Assembly (NCBI GenBank): GCA_040753915.1
Contig: JBFMDN010000020.1
Coordinates: 1-64,000 of the forward strand
Source: JBFMDN01 sp040753915
GTDB taxonomy: Bacteria; Desulfobacterota; Desulfomonilia; Desulfomonilales; Desulfomonilaceae
Reading direction: 5' to 3'
Length of the DNA stretch: 64,000 nt
A program made the translations under genes and the position numbers. Below, piece after piece: positions 1 through 8,518 of this stretch. How positions within the stretch are numbered: position 1 is the stretch's first letter; each line of letters starts with the position of its first letter. Under the pieces are notes generated by a model, which did not search any database, had not been told where the DNA came from, and saw only the letters and a list, made by a program, of their open reading frames with translations.

Positions 1-101
1 AAGAGCCAAAGACCATTCTTGGGATCTTGTCAATAGTGTATTAAAAACGTGCGCGATATCGCGCGACTGGAAAGGACCGGCAAAACGCCTGAACGCCAAA
101 A

Positions 102-1376
102 TCAACCCCAACCGGGGGGATCGCGGTTGACGGTTACCTCAGGTTTATTCCAGTATCCCTGCATCACCGCCGGTCCTTTGATCGTTATCTCTCCTTCCTC
201 ATTGGGTCCCAGCTCCTTTGTTCCTGATGCAAGATCCACAATTCTGATGTCGTTGAGGTGGGGGACACCCAGGAACCCCGACTTATAGCGGTGTAACGGG
301 GTAATGGCTCCTCCGTGGGCTATGGTCTCCGACAGTCCGTATCGCTCGCCGATAACAGCCCCTGGAGCCAATTGCTTCAGTCTTTTCTGCAAGTCGACCG
401 ATATCGGAGTGCCTCCGCTCCAGAGGCACCGAAAGGAGCTGAAAACGTAATCCTGCACGTTAGGCAGAGCCAGGAGAGCGATGACCATCGTGGTAGCACC
501 CACCCAATAGGTACAGCGATAATGAGCAATGGCTCGAGCAACTACCTCCGGCACGAAGCGGGCGAGAATCACTACCCGGCCCCCGGAGACCAGCGGAGTG
601 CACATTAACTGTTGTTGACCCATCACATGAAAGAAAGGCGTAACGCCCAGGTGAATGTCATCTTCCCTGTGATGATACCAGTGCATTGCGCCCAGGCTCG
701 CATACGCAAGCGTATAATGGCTGATCATCGCCCCTTTCGGAATGCCTGTGGTGCCTCCCGTGTACTGCAGTAGAGCGAGCTCCGTCTGCATGTCGCTTAT
801 ACGGCATATAGGACGATCTTGCGATGTTCCGATGAAGTCCAGGAAGTCGAGTGTCTCCGAGAAAGAACGTTTCTCTTCCTTCGCATCCGGCGGCAAGGGC
901 AAGATAGGCTCAGTCGGAAGGTAGTCCGCCAGAGAGGTAAGGATCACATTTCTTAGGGGGGTTCTGGTCCTGACCTCTTCCACATCGGGGTAAAGGCTAT
1001 CAAGACCTATGAGGGTTTCTGCTCCTGCATCGTTAAGCTCATATTCGAGCTCGGCTTGCTTGAACATTGGGTTGACAGGTACTACGGTGGCCCCTGCCCT
1101 GTGGGCACCAAAATAGGCGATCACGAACTGAGGACAGTTCTCCATGTGAACGGCGACACGGTCGCCCTTCTTGACTCCGAGATCGACCAGCCCCCAGGCT
1201 AGTCGATCTATCATCCGATTCAGCTCGTCGTAGGTGATGTCCCTTCCGTAGTAACTGAGGGCTATCTTATTGGGGGTGATTGTTGCCCATTCCCGTAAGT
1301 ACTCGGAGGTAGGCTTTTCTACGGTGAACGTCTTGGGAACCCATACGGGCCATGCCTTGTACCATGTGCGCTCCAT
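102..1376 (-). CDS. AMP-dependent acyl-CoA synthetase, C-terminally truncated
   Basis: Adenylate-forming acyl-CoA synthetase (fatty or aromatic acid + ATP + CoA) of about 424 residues. Visible are the phosphate-binding loop YTGGTTGIPKG, the GERYGLSE motif and the late motif VMQGYWNKPE. Homologues are usually 520-560 residues and continue with the hinge and a C-terminal subdomain carrying the catalytic lysine. Here the reading frame leaves the family just after NKPE and stops within about ten codons, and none of the three frames below it restores the missing domain. The ATG at 1376 is preceded by GGAGGA; 14 upstream in-frame codons have no such site. It lies 51 bp behind a TetR gene and is probably co-transcribed and repressed by it. 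It is either a pseudogene or a truncated enzyme with only the N-terminal lobe. Confidence 0.85.
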   Translation of the reverse strand: MERTWYKAWPVWVPKTFTVEKPTSEYLREWATITPNKIALSYYGRDITYDELNRMIDRLAWGLVDLGVKKGDRVAVHMENCPQFVIAYFGAHRAGATVVPVNPMFKQAELEYELNDAGAETLIGLDSLYPDVEEVRTRTPLRNVILTSLADYLPTEPILPLPPDAKEEKRSFSETLDFLDFIGTSQDRPICRISDMQTELALLQYTGGTTGIPKGAMISHYTLAYASLGAMHWYHHREDDIHLGVTPFFHVMGQQQLMCTPLVSGGRVVILARFVPEVVARAIAHYRCTYWVGATTMVIALLALPNVQDYVFSSFRCLWSGGTPISVDLQKRLKQLAPGAVIGERYGLSETIAHGGAITPLHRYKSGFLGVPHLNDIRIVDLASGTKELGPNEEGEITIKGPAVMQGYWNKPEVTVNRDPPGWG

Positions 1377-1427
1377 ATTTGTCCTCCGATGGGTGCTTCT
1401 CGCAGAAAGAGGATTCATGAACGCGCG

Positions 1428-2096
1428 TCACCGATTGTGCATTCCGAGACCCTTCATGATGAAATCCGTCACGAAATCCACATTCTCCGACGAGGTAGTC
1501 AAGCTGAGATTCCATCCTCGCATGGCGAGAAAAACCAATGCATAGGCTACGAAGTTAGCGGCAAGATCCAGTTCCTTCTCTGCTATGGCTCCGCCTTTGG
1601 CTTCGGATATCAGGCGACGCCAGAAGCCAACAATGTGCTTGTCATCCACTTCAAGGATGGCTCGAAGGTGTTCTTTATCGAGATGCTTGCTCTCCGTGTA
1701 GACGAACTGAAAGAGTTTCCTATGCTCCGTCATGAGCTCCAAGATCGTCCTCAGGGCATGGATCAAGCGATCCCGCGGGTCTTCGATGGCATCGAAGCCG
1801 GATGTGATCATGGTCTTGATTACGAGCTCGTGCATGTGTTTGTGGACCAGAAAGAGAACGTCGTCCTTGGACGAGATGTAATGGTAAAGTTGGCCCATAG
1901 ACATTCCGCAGGCAGAAGCGATCTCGCGGATGGATGTCCGGTCAAACCCTTTCTCAAAGAACAGGCTTAAAGCTCCCTGGACGATTTGGTCCTGCCTCTT
2001 TTCAACGAGCTCGGGGTCTTTGGCCGAACCGGGGATCAGGGTCTTGATCAGCTCGTGGACATCCGTTATGGGGTCAGTCTTTGCGGGAACGGCCAT
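1428..2096 (-). CDS. TetR/AcrR family transcriptional regulator
   Basis: Repressor of 222 residues. The N-terminal helix-turn-helix covers roughly residues 35-85, with the typical run GFDRTSIREIASACGMSMGQLYHY. The remaining helices form a ligand-binding and dimerisation domain unlike any I can name more closely. It is the first gene of a two-gene unit with the acyl-CoA synthetase downstream, a layout common for TetR regulators of fatty or aromatic acid degradation that respond to acyl-CoA. A sigma-70 promoter and a 16-bp inverted repeat lie upstream (see separate entries), which suggests autoregulation. The effector is unknown. Confidence 0.9.
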   Translation of the reverse strand: MAVPAKTDPITDVHELIKTLIPGSAKDPELVEKRQDQIVQGALSLFFEKGFDRTSIREIASACGMSMGQLYHYISSKDDVLFLVHKHMHELVIKTMITSGFDAIEDPRDRLIHALRTILELMTEHRKLFQFVYTESKHLDKEHLRAILEVDDKHIVGFWRRLISEAKGGAIAEKELDLAANFVAYALVFLAMRGWNLSLTTSSENVDFVTDFIMKGLGMHNR

Positions 2097-2239
2097 GGGT
2101 TATCTCCGCGTGGGCGCCATCACGGTTCCACGGTCAAGCGCGAGACAAAGCATCCCAGTGCTAGAAAGCACGCGATGCGTGGTCATTATGAACGTCAGGT
2201 CCGTGAGCCGGAGACGAGAGGGGACTTCGAGAGATCGTT

Positions 2240-2255
2240 TAGAGCGAGCGCTCTA
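2240..2255. promoter_or_regulatory. Inverted repeat, probable TetR operator
   Basis: The 16-bp element TAGAGCG-AG-CGCTCTA has perfect 7-bp arms around a 2-bp centre. It sits just downstream of the -10 box of the TetR promoter, over or next to the expected transcription start, which is a classical place for an autorepressor. Binding by the neighbouring TetR protein is inferred. Confidence 0.6.
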
Positions 2256-2268
2256 TCTACGATACCCC

Positions 2269-2297
2269 CTTATAAAACCCTTCGTCCCTCTTGTCAA
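2269..2297 (-). promoter_or_regulatory. Sigma-70-type promoter for the TetR-acyl-CoA synthetase unit
   Basis: Read on the minus strand there is a perfect -35 box TTGACA (2292-2297), a 17-bp spacer and a -10 box TATAAG (2269-2274). The 5' leader to the TetR start codon would be about 165 nt and contains the inverted repeat at 2240-2255. Confidence 0.65.
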
Positions 2298-2401
2298 GCT
2301 TTTTGTTGATCATCTGCACCCACATAGCAAGGCCCGTACATCCTGTTGCATCGCCTGCTCCCCTATGGTAATGTCGCGCGGAAAGAAAGGCGGGATGGAT
2401 C

Positions 2402-2686
2402 ATGAGCTGGTCGAGATCTTTGAGTGTTCTCGTTGCGATCGTCGTTGGAGCGATAGGACTTTCCGGATTGGCTCATGGAGAGCAGGTAGCGACCAAGTGT
2501 CACATTACGTGCCGATGCCTGCAAAATAACTCAGTGGGCAATTTCTCATTCGTCGTTCCCGTCGATCGGTCTCCCGACATCGCGCACGACGCGGATCTGG
2601 CCTGTAAGAGGTATGGGTTTCAAGTCTGCCTGGACGGCTGCAATAGCCGAAAGTTCTCATATACCTATCAAATTACTTCGCCGTGA
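2402..2686 (+). CDS. Small exported cysteine-rich protein, unknown function
   Basis: A 94-residue protein with an N-terminal signal peptide: charged MSWSR, a hydrophobic core rich in V, A and I, and an Ala-His-Gly region near residue 25 suited to signal peptidase I. The mature part of about 65 residues holds six cysteines (a CHITCRC cluster and three further Cys near the C-terminus), which suggests disulfides in the periplasm or outside. I do not recognise a family. The start is supported by a purine-rich stretch (aagaaaggcggga) upstream. It stands alone, divergent from the TetR gene. Confidence 0.6.
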   Translation: MSWSRSLSVLVAIVVGAIGLSGLAHGEQVATKCHITCRCLQNNSVGNFSFVVPVDRSPDIAHDADLACKRYGFQVCLDGCNSRKFSYTYQITSP

Positions 2687-3088
2687 TGCACGGATGCTCC
2701 GACACACCTCATTCCAGCCCTGAATTGCCATAGCGGAGCGCCTCGACAATTGCGGGAGACCGTGGACCACGGTATGGGGCAAGCGAGACCTACCATGTTG
2801 CCACGCGTTGACTGCACGTGGCATTCAACCCGTCGGGAGCCGCGAATTTCAATGAGCCATGCTATAGCGTACGCCAGGTGCGACGGAGGCTACTCTCACT
2901 GACTCTGCGGTGCTCTTCAGTTCTCCCCGCCACGTGGGCATGACGACGGATGCATGCGCTCAAGTTCAGCGCGTTCATCGGCTCGCCTGACAGCCAATTG
3001 CTGGCTGCAATAGGGCATTGCTGCCGGCGGTCGGCAGACTGCTGGGACCTGCCCCCCGAAGATTTAGGGACGATTCGGTCCCAAACCG
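2687..3088. other. Intergenic stretch without recognised content
   Basis: About 400 bp between the small exported protein and the end of the HNH nuclease gene. Open frames here have no credible ribosome binding site and no family resemblance. No terminator with a T-run was seen. Confidence 0.5.
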
Positions 3089-3469
3089 TCATTCCTTGTC
3101 TGCCAGAAGATCCTTCAGCGCTGCGAAAGGTTTATTGTCGGGAAACGGCTCCTGTCTGCTACCACCGGTTCCTTCCCAGTCTTCTTCATCCTGATAACGG
3201 CAATGCTCCATATCATGGCAATAAATGCACAGGAGCTCCCAGTTGCTTCCATCAGGCGGATTGTTGTCGTGATTGTGATCCTTGTGGTGTACGGTAAGCT
3301 CCCGGAGCTTCTTCCCAGAGAATTCTCGGCCGCACCGCCCGCAGACCCAGGCGAATATCTTGAGCGCCTGGTCGCGATACCCAGCCAACCGGATCTGACG
3401 TTCGCGTTGAGCCTCGGCCAACACTCGATCGATCCTTCCCGGCGCTGTCTTGGGTCTCCTCGGTGACAT
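3089..3469 (-). CDS. yajD: HNH endonuclease, YajD family
   Basis: A 126-residue metal-dependent HNH nuclease. Two zinc-type knuckles (CGRC near residue 43 and CIYC near residue 80) frame the core, in which LTVHHKDHNHDNNPPDGSNW carries the catalytic HH and Asn/His residues. Size and motif spacing match the YajD family of stand-alone HNH proteins, whose cellular role is not settled. The ATG at 3469 has GGAGG six bases upstream. The tail is acidic. It is monocistronic and faces the exported-protein gene. No phage or restriction genes are nearby. Confidence 0.85.
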   Translation of the reverse strand: MSPRRPKTAPGRIDRVLAEAQRERQIRLAGYRDQALKIFAWVCGRCGREFSGKKLRELTVHHKDHNHDNNPPDGSNWELLCIYCHDMEHCRYQDEEDWEGTGGSRQEPFPDNKPFAALKDLLADKE

Positions 3470-3685
3470 TGTCGACCTCCGCTTTCAGTACGATTTGTGC
3501 ATCGTTCACCCGTGGTCCGCTTGAGCGGTTCCCGCTAGTCCAACGTTATCAATGAGGAGATTTCGTTGCAAGAGCCTCGCGTGAGAGGGGCTCGATCCAA
3601 AGAAAAGGGTTGTAAATCGCTGAAAGGAAGGTCAGAGTAGAGAAAGCCCGCGCAGTTCCGCGACAGAAAAGAGGAGGCCGGCAGT

Positions 3686-4357
3686 ATGCTCAGCGTTTCC
3701 AGTGACTGGACGAAATCGTATCCCGGTGCGCACGTGGGAATATTGCTCATGGACGAGGTCGCTAATCCTGACCACCACCCGGAGCTGGCTAGACGGAAGG
3801 CAGAGTTGGAGGCGGATCTGAGAGCTCTGTTCAAAGACCAGCAGGACCTCAAAGCCATAGAGCCCATAAGGTCTTACCAGCAGTTCTACAAGCGGTTCAA
3901 GAAGACGTACCACGTGATGCACCAGCTCCAATCGGTCGTATTCAAAGGCAAACCTATTCAGAGCGTGACCGCCCTCGTAGAAGCCATGTTCATGGCCGAG
4001 CTCAGAAACATGCTGCTCACCGCGGGGCACGACATGGCATATGTGCGCGAGCCTCTGCGCCTGGATGTCGCCAAGGGCGAGGAGTCGTTTACGCGGATCA
4101 ACGGGGAAGTCCAAGTGCTCAAGCCTGGAGACATGTACATCACGGACGCGGAAGGGATCATCTCGAGCGTGCTTTGCGGGCCGGACAAGCGTACGATGAT
4201 CCGATCGTCCACTCGCACTGTGCTCTTCGCTGTGTACGCTGTTGCTGGTGTTGGAAGGAGGGCGCTTCACCAACATTTGGAGGGAATCGAGGCTAATGTT
4301 CGGATCGTTACCCCGAATGCCCGGACACAGCGGATGGAGATCTTCGGAGAAAGCTGA
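3686..4357 (+). CDS. B3/B4 tRNA-binding domain protein (PheRS beta editing-like)
   Basis: A 223-residue protein that I assign to the free-standing B3/B4 family, related to the editing and tRNA-binding domain of phenylalanyl-tRNA synthetase beta. Supporting features are the segment IRSYQQFYKRFKKTYHVMHQ, the core SVTALVEAMFMAELRNMLLTAGHD, and a glycine-rich region with conserved charged residues in the second half (TRINGEVQVLKPGDMYITD). Such proteins are thought to clear mischarged tRNA or act on related substrates; the activity of this one is not shown. The gene is preceded by a purine-rich gagaggaggccgg site and stands alone. Confidence 0.75.
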   Translation: MLSVSSDWTKSYPGAHVGILLMDEVANPDHHPELARRKAELEADLRALFKDQQDLKAIEPIRSYQQFYKRFKKTYHVMHQLQSVVFKGKPIQSVTALVEAMFMAELRNMLLTAGHDMAYVREPLRLDVAKGEESFTRINGEVQVLKPGDMYITDAEGIISSVLCGPDKRTMIRSSTRTVLFAVYAVAGVGRRALHQHLEGIEANVRIVTPNARTQRMEIFGES

Positions 4358-4457
4358 CCGGCCCCTCGATGCGCTCGACGGAGCTAAGTCCACGATTTCA
4401 TAAATACAGTTACTTAGTGCTCCATTTCCCAAATACGGTCACGTAATCTGCCACGAC

Positions 4458-4508
4458 GTAGGGGCACCCCTTGTGGGTGCCCAGGGCGGGCACGAGGCCC
4501 GCCCCTAC
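4458..4508. repeat. Palindromic intergenic repeat (GTAGGGGC type)
   Basis: A 51-bp element bounded by GTAGGGGC and GCCCCTAC. Inside are two further inverted pairs, GGGCACCC/GGGTGCCC and GGGCGGGC/GCCCGCCC, so the RNA could fold as a cruciform with two inner hairpins. Elements of this look are often dispersed in intergenic DNA of environmental bacteria and may be mobilised by REP-type transposases (inference). Confidence 0.7.
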
Positions 4509-4665
4509 AGTGCCAACGAAGCGCTCACCACACACACCGCGGTGCGGATACGGTACCGTATTGGTGCCGTCGACCACTTAGTTATGAAATGCTGTCCTTG
4601 GGGCCAACACGATTGTAGAAGGGGGGCAGTGCTTTCACACGGTCGTTCATGGCTCTGTTTGTGAA

Positions 4666-4687
4666 TTGAAACTGGCCCGAGTTTCAA
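4666..4687. promoter_or_regulatory. Inverted repeat TTGAAAC-N8-GTTTCAA
   Basis: Perfect 7-bp arms separated by 8 bp, about 210 bp upstream of the exported protein gene at 4897. It may be an operator. The rest of the 540-bp gap from 4358 to 4896 holds only the palindromic repeat and no gene I can support. Confidence 0.35.
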
Positions 4688-4896
4688 GGCGTGACAGTAT
4701 TGCGTACCGGGTGCTTGCCCCTTTGTCTGATTCGAGGTACATAGGGAGCCATATACGTTCTTTTCGCATTCGCTCGAAGAGGGGGATTGCGAGAAAGCCC
4801 CCACGGGGGTGGTTCAGGCTCGGTCGGGGCAGGCGCTTGTATGAGACGCTCGCGTGTCTCTGACGCCCCTCACGACCCAGGATTGCAGGTGAAGCT

Positions 4897-5427
4897 ATGA
4901 AGAAGACGCTCGTGCTCGTTGCGTGCCTGTCGGGAGGACTTCTCATTGCCTCAGTCGCGAGCTCGTCGGAGAAAGACAAGGCTAGGAGCACCCTCTACGA
5001 AGTTCCCACTTCGGGTCGAATCGTAGACGTGTCGTACATGCCCGTGTACGAAGAGTGGTGGGTCAAGGCCCAGGAGAAGGATGGATTCTCCATATATACG
5101 TACGACATGAAATCGAAAAAGTGGCATCGGGCCAAGTTCGTTGCGGTTCCGCCCCCGAGTGCCGACACCGAGGCGAAGGAGGCTGCCCCTCCGAAGTCCA
5201 CGGCCCCTAATGCAGGAGAGAAGCCTTCGGCACTCGAGCCCCGTGAAGGAGCTCCTCCTGGAGCCCACGACGCTACTCAGCAGGTGGACAAGGGAGCAGG
5301 AGAGGGGAAGCAGGCCCCGGAGAAGAAAGCGCGCGACGAAAAGAAGTGGTGGGATATCCGGAAGCTCCTACAACCGGATGAGCCAAAATCCCATGAAAAA
5401 ACAAATCCTTCAACCCTAGGGCGCTGA
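4897..5427 (+). CDS. Exported protein with charged, Pro-rich tail, unknown function
   Basis: A 176-residue protein. Residues 1-23 form a signal peptide (MKK, then a hydrophobic stretch ending in a short Ser/Ala region). Residues 35-80 are a compact module with aromatic residues (YMPVYEEWWVKAQEKDG, KKWHRAKF) that looks like a small beta domain. Residues 85-176 are low-complexity, rich in Pro, Ala, Glu and Lys and probably disordered. No family recognised. The start follows the ribosome site AGGTGA. It converges with the glycosidase-like gene downstream. Confidence 0.7.
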   Translation: MKKTLVLVACLSGGLLIASVASSSEKDKARSTLYEVPTSGRIVDVSYMPVYEEWWVKAQEKDGFSIYTYDMKSKKWHRAKFVAVPPPSADTEAKEAAPPKSTAPNAGEKPSALEPREGAPPGAHDATQQVDKGAGEGKQAPEKKARDEKKWWDIRKLLQPDEPKSHEKTNPSTLGR

Positions 5428-5503
5428 GATGTAGGGGTGCGATGGCTCGGTTTTCGGGAGCCCTGAAGTGAAGCAATCTCTCGCGTTGCTTCACTCGTGC
5501 AAG

Positions 5504-6721
5504 CTACCTCTCGTAAAAGGCAAAGAAATCCTTTGAATAACCCCGATCGTACCGATTCATCGTGTACGTCTTCTGTTCGGGGGAGAGCCGATCTCGCTTC
5601 ACGATCTTGTCGGCTTCATTGCGAAAATAGAAATTGCACACAATGTTGTGGATGTTGGCGTCACCGTGGATGGCGCTCCTGCACCCGGCCAGGACCAACG
5701 CACGGGCCAGGTCCTTTGTGCTGACATGGTGGCCCATTGCGAAGACGAGGTTCCCGTCATTCCTGATTCCGAACGCACTCCTGTTGGCGAGAAACCACAG
5801 GTCTCGGTTGGCCATCGTGCTTCTTCCGCTGTTGTCTATCAAGAAGCCGCCGAGGCCGATCTCCGCATCTTCTATCCTGCTATTATTGACGACTTTGTCG
5901 ACTACTTTCCCGTCTTTTACAATGAGATGACGCAATTGGCGTGCGTCGCTCACTAACGAACGCGGGATTTCGTTGGTCCATTCCACAATGTCCACGGATT
6001 CGTCCCGGTAGACCACGAGGGTGGCCATGCCTTCTACCATGGGATAGACCACTTGCCCCCGGAAGATAGCCCCTGCGCCTCGGGAGTGCTGTTGCATCCA
6101 CATGGCATTCGTGATGGCCACGATCTTGGAGAGATTCTCCGGGTTATTGTGCGAAATCTGGTAAATCCCGGGCTCTCCTTCGCCTATAAAGAGTCTTGTC
6201 TTTAGTCGGCTCAGGTCAAACATCGCCATATATACGATGGAATTAGGGAAGTCTTGGCTCGGCCGATAGACGGTCTTATACGCGAGCGGCCGCCCGTCAG
6301 ATCCGACCGGCAGATTATCCGCGGTCCAGATCCCTTCCCCCTCCAGAGGGGGCGACACGTAAAGGGGCGGAATGGGCTGGGGCTTGGGAAACCCCTCGTC
6401 ATGAGGAGGCTGTGATTCTTCGAGCCCTTGCTCCAGGGTCTGACCTATTTGTTCCGTGCTGGGGTCCTGAGACTGTTCTTCTGCCGCATCGTCGAAGTCG
6501 CCGTTCAAAACTCGCTCGGGCAGCCGACTCAGCAACTCGTCCAGCCATCCGGGGACAGCGCTTTCGCCTGAAAAATCAGAGACCGATTTATGATCCGGCG
6601 TCTCTATGCTTGTCCTCGCCATACGCTGCAAAGAACCCCCGTCCTGAGCTGGCGCGGGAGCGAGCAAAACGCCGAAGAGAGCCAACGAAAGTACGCACGT
6701 GAAAACAACCCTTTGTACCAT
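5504..6721 (-). CDS. Exported phosphodiester glycosidase (NAGPA/DUF2233)-like protein
   Basis: A 405-residue secreted protein. Residues 1-25 are a signal peptide ending near PAPAQ. Residues 26-140 are an acidic, low-complexity linker. The catalytic part (about 145-405) resembles the phosphodiester glycosidase family: an AITNAMWM segment where the family has an Asn-Gly-Gly-Phe-like turn, the run RSAFGIRNDGNLVFAMG, and the late LARALVLAGCRSAIHGDA where typical members have an alpha helix followed by a LDGG-like motif. The usual glycine and aspartate signature is only partly kept, so activity may differ. The likely substrate is a phosphodiester-linked sugar in the envelope or exopolymer. The ATG at 6721 has GGTGGGA upstream. 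Confidence 0.7.
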   Translation of the reverse strand: MVQRVVFTCVLSLALFGVLLAPAPAQDGGSLQRMARTSIETPDHKSVSDFSGESAVPGWLDELLSRLPERVLNGDFDDAAEEQSQDPSTEQIGQTLEQGLEESQPPHDEGFPKPQPIPPLYVSPPLEGEGIWTADNLPVGSDGRPLAYKTVYRPSQDFPNSIVYMAMFDLSRLKTRLFIGEGEPGIYQISHNNPENLSKIVAITNAMWMQQHSRGAGAIFRGQVVYPMVEGMATLVVYRDESVDIVEWTNEIPRSLVSDARQLRHLIVKDGKVVDKVVNNSRIEDAEIGLGGFLIDNSGRSTMANRDLWFLANRSAFGIRNDGNLVFAMGHHVSTKDLARALVLAGCRSAIHGDANIHNIVCNFYFRNEADKIVKRDRLSPEQKTYTMNRYDRGYSKDFFAFYER

Positions 6722-7139
6722 ATCCCACCATTTCTCATTTGCCTAGTTTCCTGTACGGAGTTGGCGCCTTTTTCCTCGGCTTTCTTCTGGCTCAACAGGC
6801 CCATTTCCAAGAAGAAAAAACCGTAGACTCGCCCGCTTCCTTACAGGTAGGGACCTTTCCTGACACGCCTGAACGTTGTCAAAGAGTTGTCCCTCATTGG
6901 CTACAGAAAAGTACCGACCACCCTCAAACCGTCATGTTACTCAATATGGGAGCCGATTATAACAAACTCACCCCAAAAAGACAAGCGTGAGACCTCTCCG
7001 GAAACACATTGAGTCCGCTGTTGCCTCACACCCAATCACCGAGAGGATGCTCGACTCGCCATCTAAAAATACCCATCTCGTGCGAGGGGTCAAGTCAATT
7101 CGACCGGCTCTCTTCCCATTTCTCCGAGGATTCTGCTCC
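6722..7139. other. Intergenic stretch, no supported gene
   Basis: About 420 bp upstream of the glycosidase-like gene. A TTG-initiated frame at 6739-6990 would encode a short membrane-anchored peptide but has no ribosome binding site. No clear promoter or hairpin was identified. Confidence 0.4.
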
Positions 7140-7376
7140 TTAGAGAGAAGGCAACGCGTTTTCCGTTGGAAGAAAGCTCTCCGATTCCTCGATTTGCACC
7201 AGGCCTCTCCGGGTTGCCTCTCGGAGAGCTATGAGCGAGCCGATAGCTTCGTCGTAGGGCTTCGTCTTTCCCGGGGGCGCGTGGCGAGAAGCCCTCTTGA
7301 GCTCCTCAATGAGACAATTCCATTGCTCCATCAGCCTCTCCACGCGTTCTGCGTGGCTGAGCTCCTGTTCTGCCAT
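7140..7376 (-). CDS. Small helical hypothetical protein
   Basis: A 78-residue soluble protein starting MAEQELSHAERVERL. It is mostly predicted helix, with Glu/Arg-rich amphipathic segments around a basic KTKPYDEA turn. No family recognised. The start at 7376 is preceded by AGGAGA at good spacing. Longer in-frame starts up to 7478 lack such a site and would overlap the gene upstream. It follows the 199-residue hypothetical gene by 76 bp on the same strand and probably belongs to its transcript, which has a sigma-54-type promoter. Confidence 0.55.
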   Translation of the reverse strand: MAEQELSHAERVERLMEQWNCLIEELKRASRHAPPGKTKPYDEAIGSLIALREATRRGLVQIEESESFLPTENALPSL

Positions 7377-7452
7377 ATCTGCTCTCCTGAATTCCGGGGG
7401 CCTGATCTCCCAGAAATTGACGTTTCCCGACATTTCCGATCGCTTGAAGATC

Positions 7453-8052
7453 TCACACAACCGCTCTGAGCCGCTCAACCGTCCATTTCCCTGCCACCCT
7501 CAGCGCTATGATTCTTGCCTTTGTCTCCGAAGGCGCGTCTGAAGAAAACTCTCCCCTGAGATAGCGGGCTCCGATCTCCGAACACGCCAGAGAGAGAGCC
7601 GCGAGGTATGCGGCGTCGTGCAATCGCCTCCGAGCCATGTACCGAAGGAGCACCAAGATCGAGTGGGTGGCATAGTAACCCTTTCTGCGGAAGAGAAAGG
7701 CAAATCCCTTCCACGTCAGACGGAAGCGTATCCCGTCGGGTGCGGAAGTCAAATCTGCAACGAACCGTTTTCTCGCTGAAATCCCGTTATAGGCACGTAC
7801 CTGCGGGCTGCCAGGCGACTCTTCCTCCGCTATGCGATGCAAGTTGCCTCTCAGATTTATAAGCAGTAGTGCGATCAGTGTTGCCACACTCGCCATTTTC
7901 TCGCCCACTCGAGAAAGGTGCTCCACTGCAAAGCAACAGAACAGGAGTATCTCCTGAAACTCCGATCCAGTTCCGCACGGATCGCACTCGAGTCGTACGG
8001 CAGCCTGATTTGGTCTATAAAAGTGTACTTCGGCTCGAGATATGCTTGTCAT
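7453..8052 (-). CDS. Hypothetical protein, possibly membrane-associated
   Basis: A 199-residue protein that I do not recognise. It has a Cys-containing region (LECDPCGTGSEF near residue 22, then FCCFA), a hydrophobic stretch around residues 55-65 (ASVATLIALLLINL) that could be one weak membrane segment or a buried helix, and a basic, helical C-terminal half with several Arg-rich turns. The chosen ATG at 8052 follows GGGAGGG, while ten further in-frame codons upstream have no ribosome site. It is the first gene of a likely two-gene unit with the 78-residue protein, and a sigma-54-type promoter lies about 120 bp upstream. Confidence 0.55.
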   Translation of the reverse strand: MTSISRAEVHFYRPNQAAVRLECDPCGTGSEFQEILLFCCFAVEHLSRVGEKMASVATLIALLLINLRGNLHRIAEEESPGSPQVRAYNGISARKRFVADLTSAPDGIRFRLTWKGFAFLFRRKGYYATHSILVLLRYMARRRLHDAAYLAALSLACSEIGARYLRGEFSSDAPSETKARIIALRVAGKWTVERLRAVV

Positions 8053-8174
8053 GTTCCCTCCCCCAGGAATCTGGAACGGCAACCCCCACCCCGGCGTTGA
8101 CGATCGTTCGAGCCACAGGTACTGACAATATTTGTGGCAAGGTTGGCTGCGGCTTTCCCGGTAGGGACTCGAGA

Positions 8175-8190
8175 AGCATTTTTCGTGCCA
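8175..8190 (-). promoter_or_regulatory. Sigma-54-type promoter (-24/-12)
   Basis: On the minus strand the sequence TGGCACGAAAAATGCT has the GG and GC dinucleotides exactly 10 bp apart. It matches the TGGCACG-N4-TTGCW consensus except for one base in the -12 half. The predicted start site near 8164 leaves a leader of about 110 nt before the hypothetical gene at 8052. Confidence 0.6.
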
Positions 8191-8518
8191 ACGACTCTTC
8201 TGACATGGAGAGTGTGTTTTCCAGGGGAATGTGCCCGTTCGTAGGAAAATCCGTGCGCGAAAGGGACGCGCGGTGAGGCTCGATATGTGCCTGTTTGGAG
8301 GGATTTTCTCGTGGGAGCCGTCTGGCAGAGGGGAGGAAAGATATTGACGTCATGAGGACACTTACATCAGATCACACGTGTATTTGTAGGAGGTTGAAAA
8401 GATTTATTCAATCAGAATATAAGACAGCAATCAGAGACCCCTTCCTGCTAGGGCAACAGGCCTTAGTACTGTCTTTCGTAGGTTCGGCGCCGAATCAGGA
8501 GACCCCACCCCGCCCCTT

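Noticed and set aside
6739..6990. TTG-initiated 83-codon frame with a hydrophobic start
   Set aside because: No ribosome binding site, rare start codon and no family resemblance.
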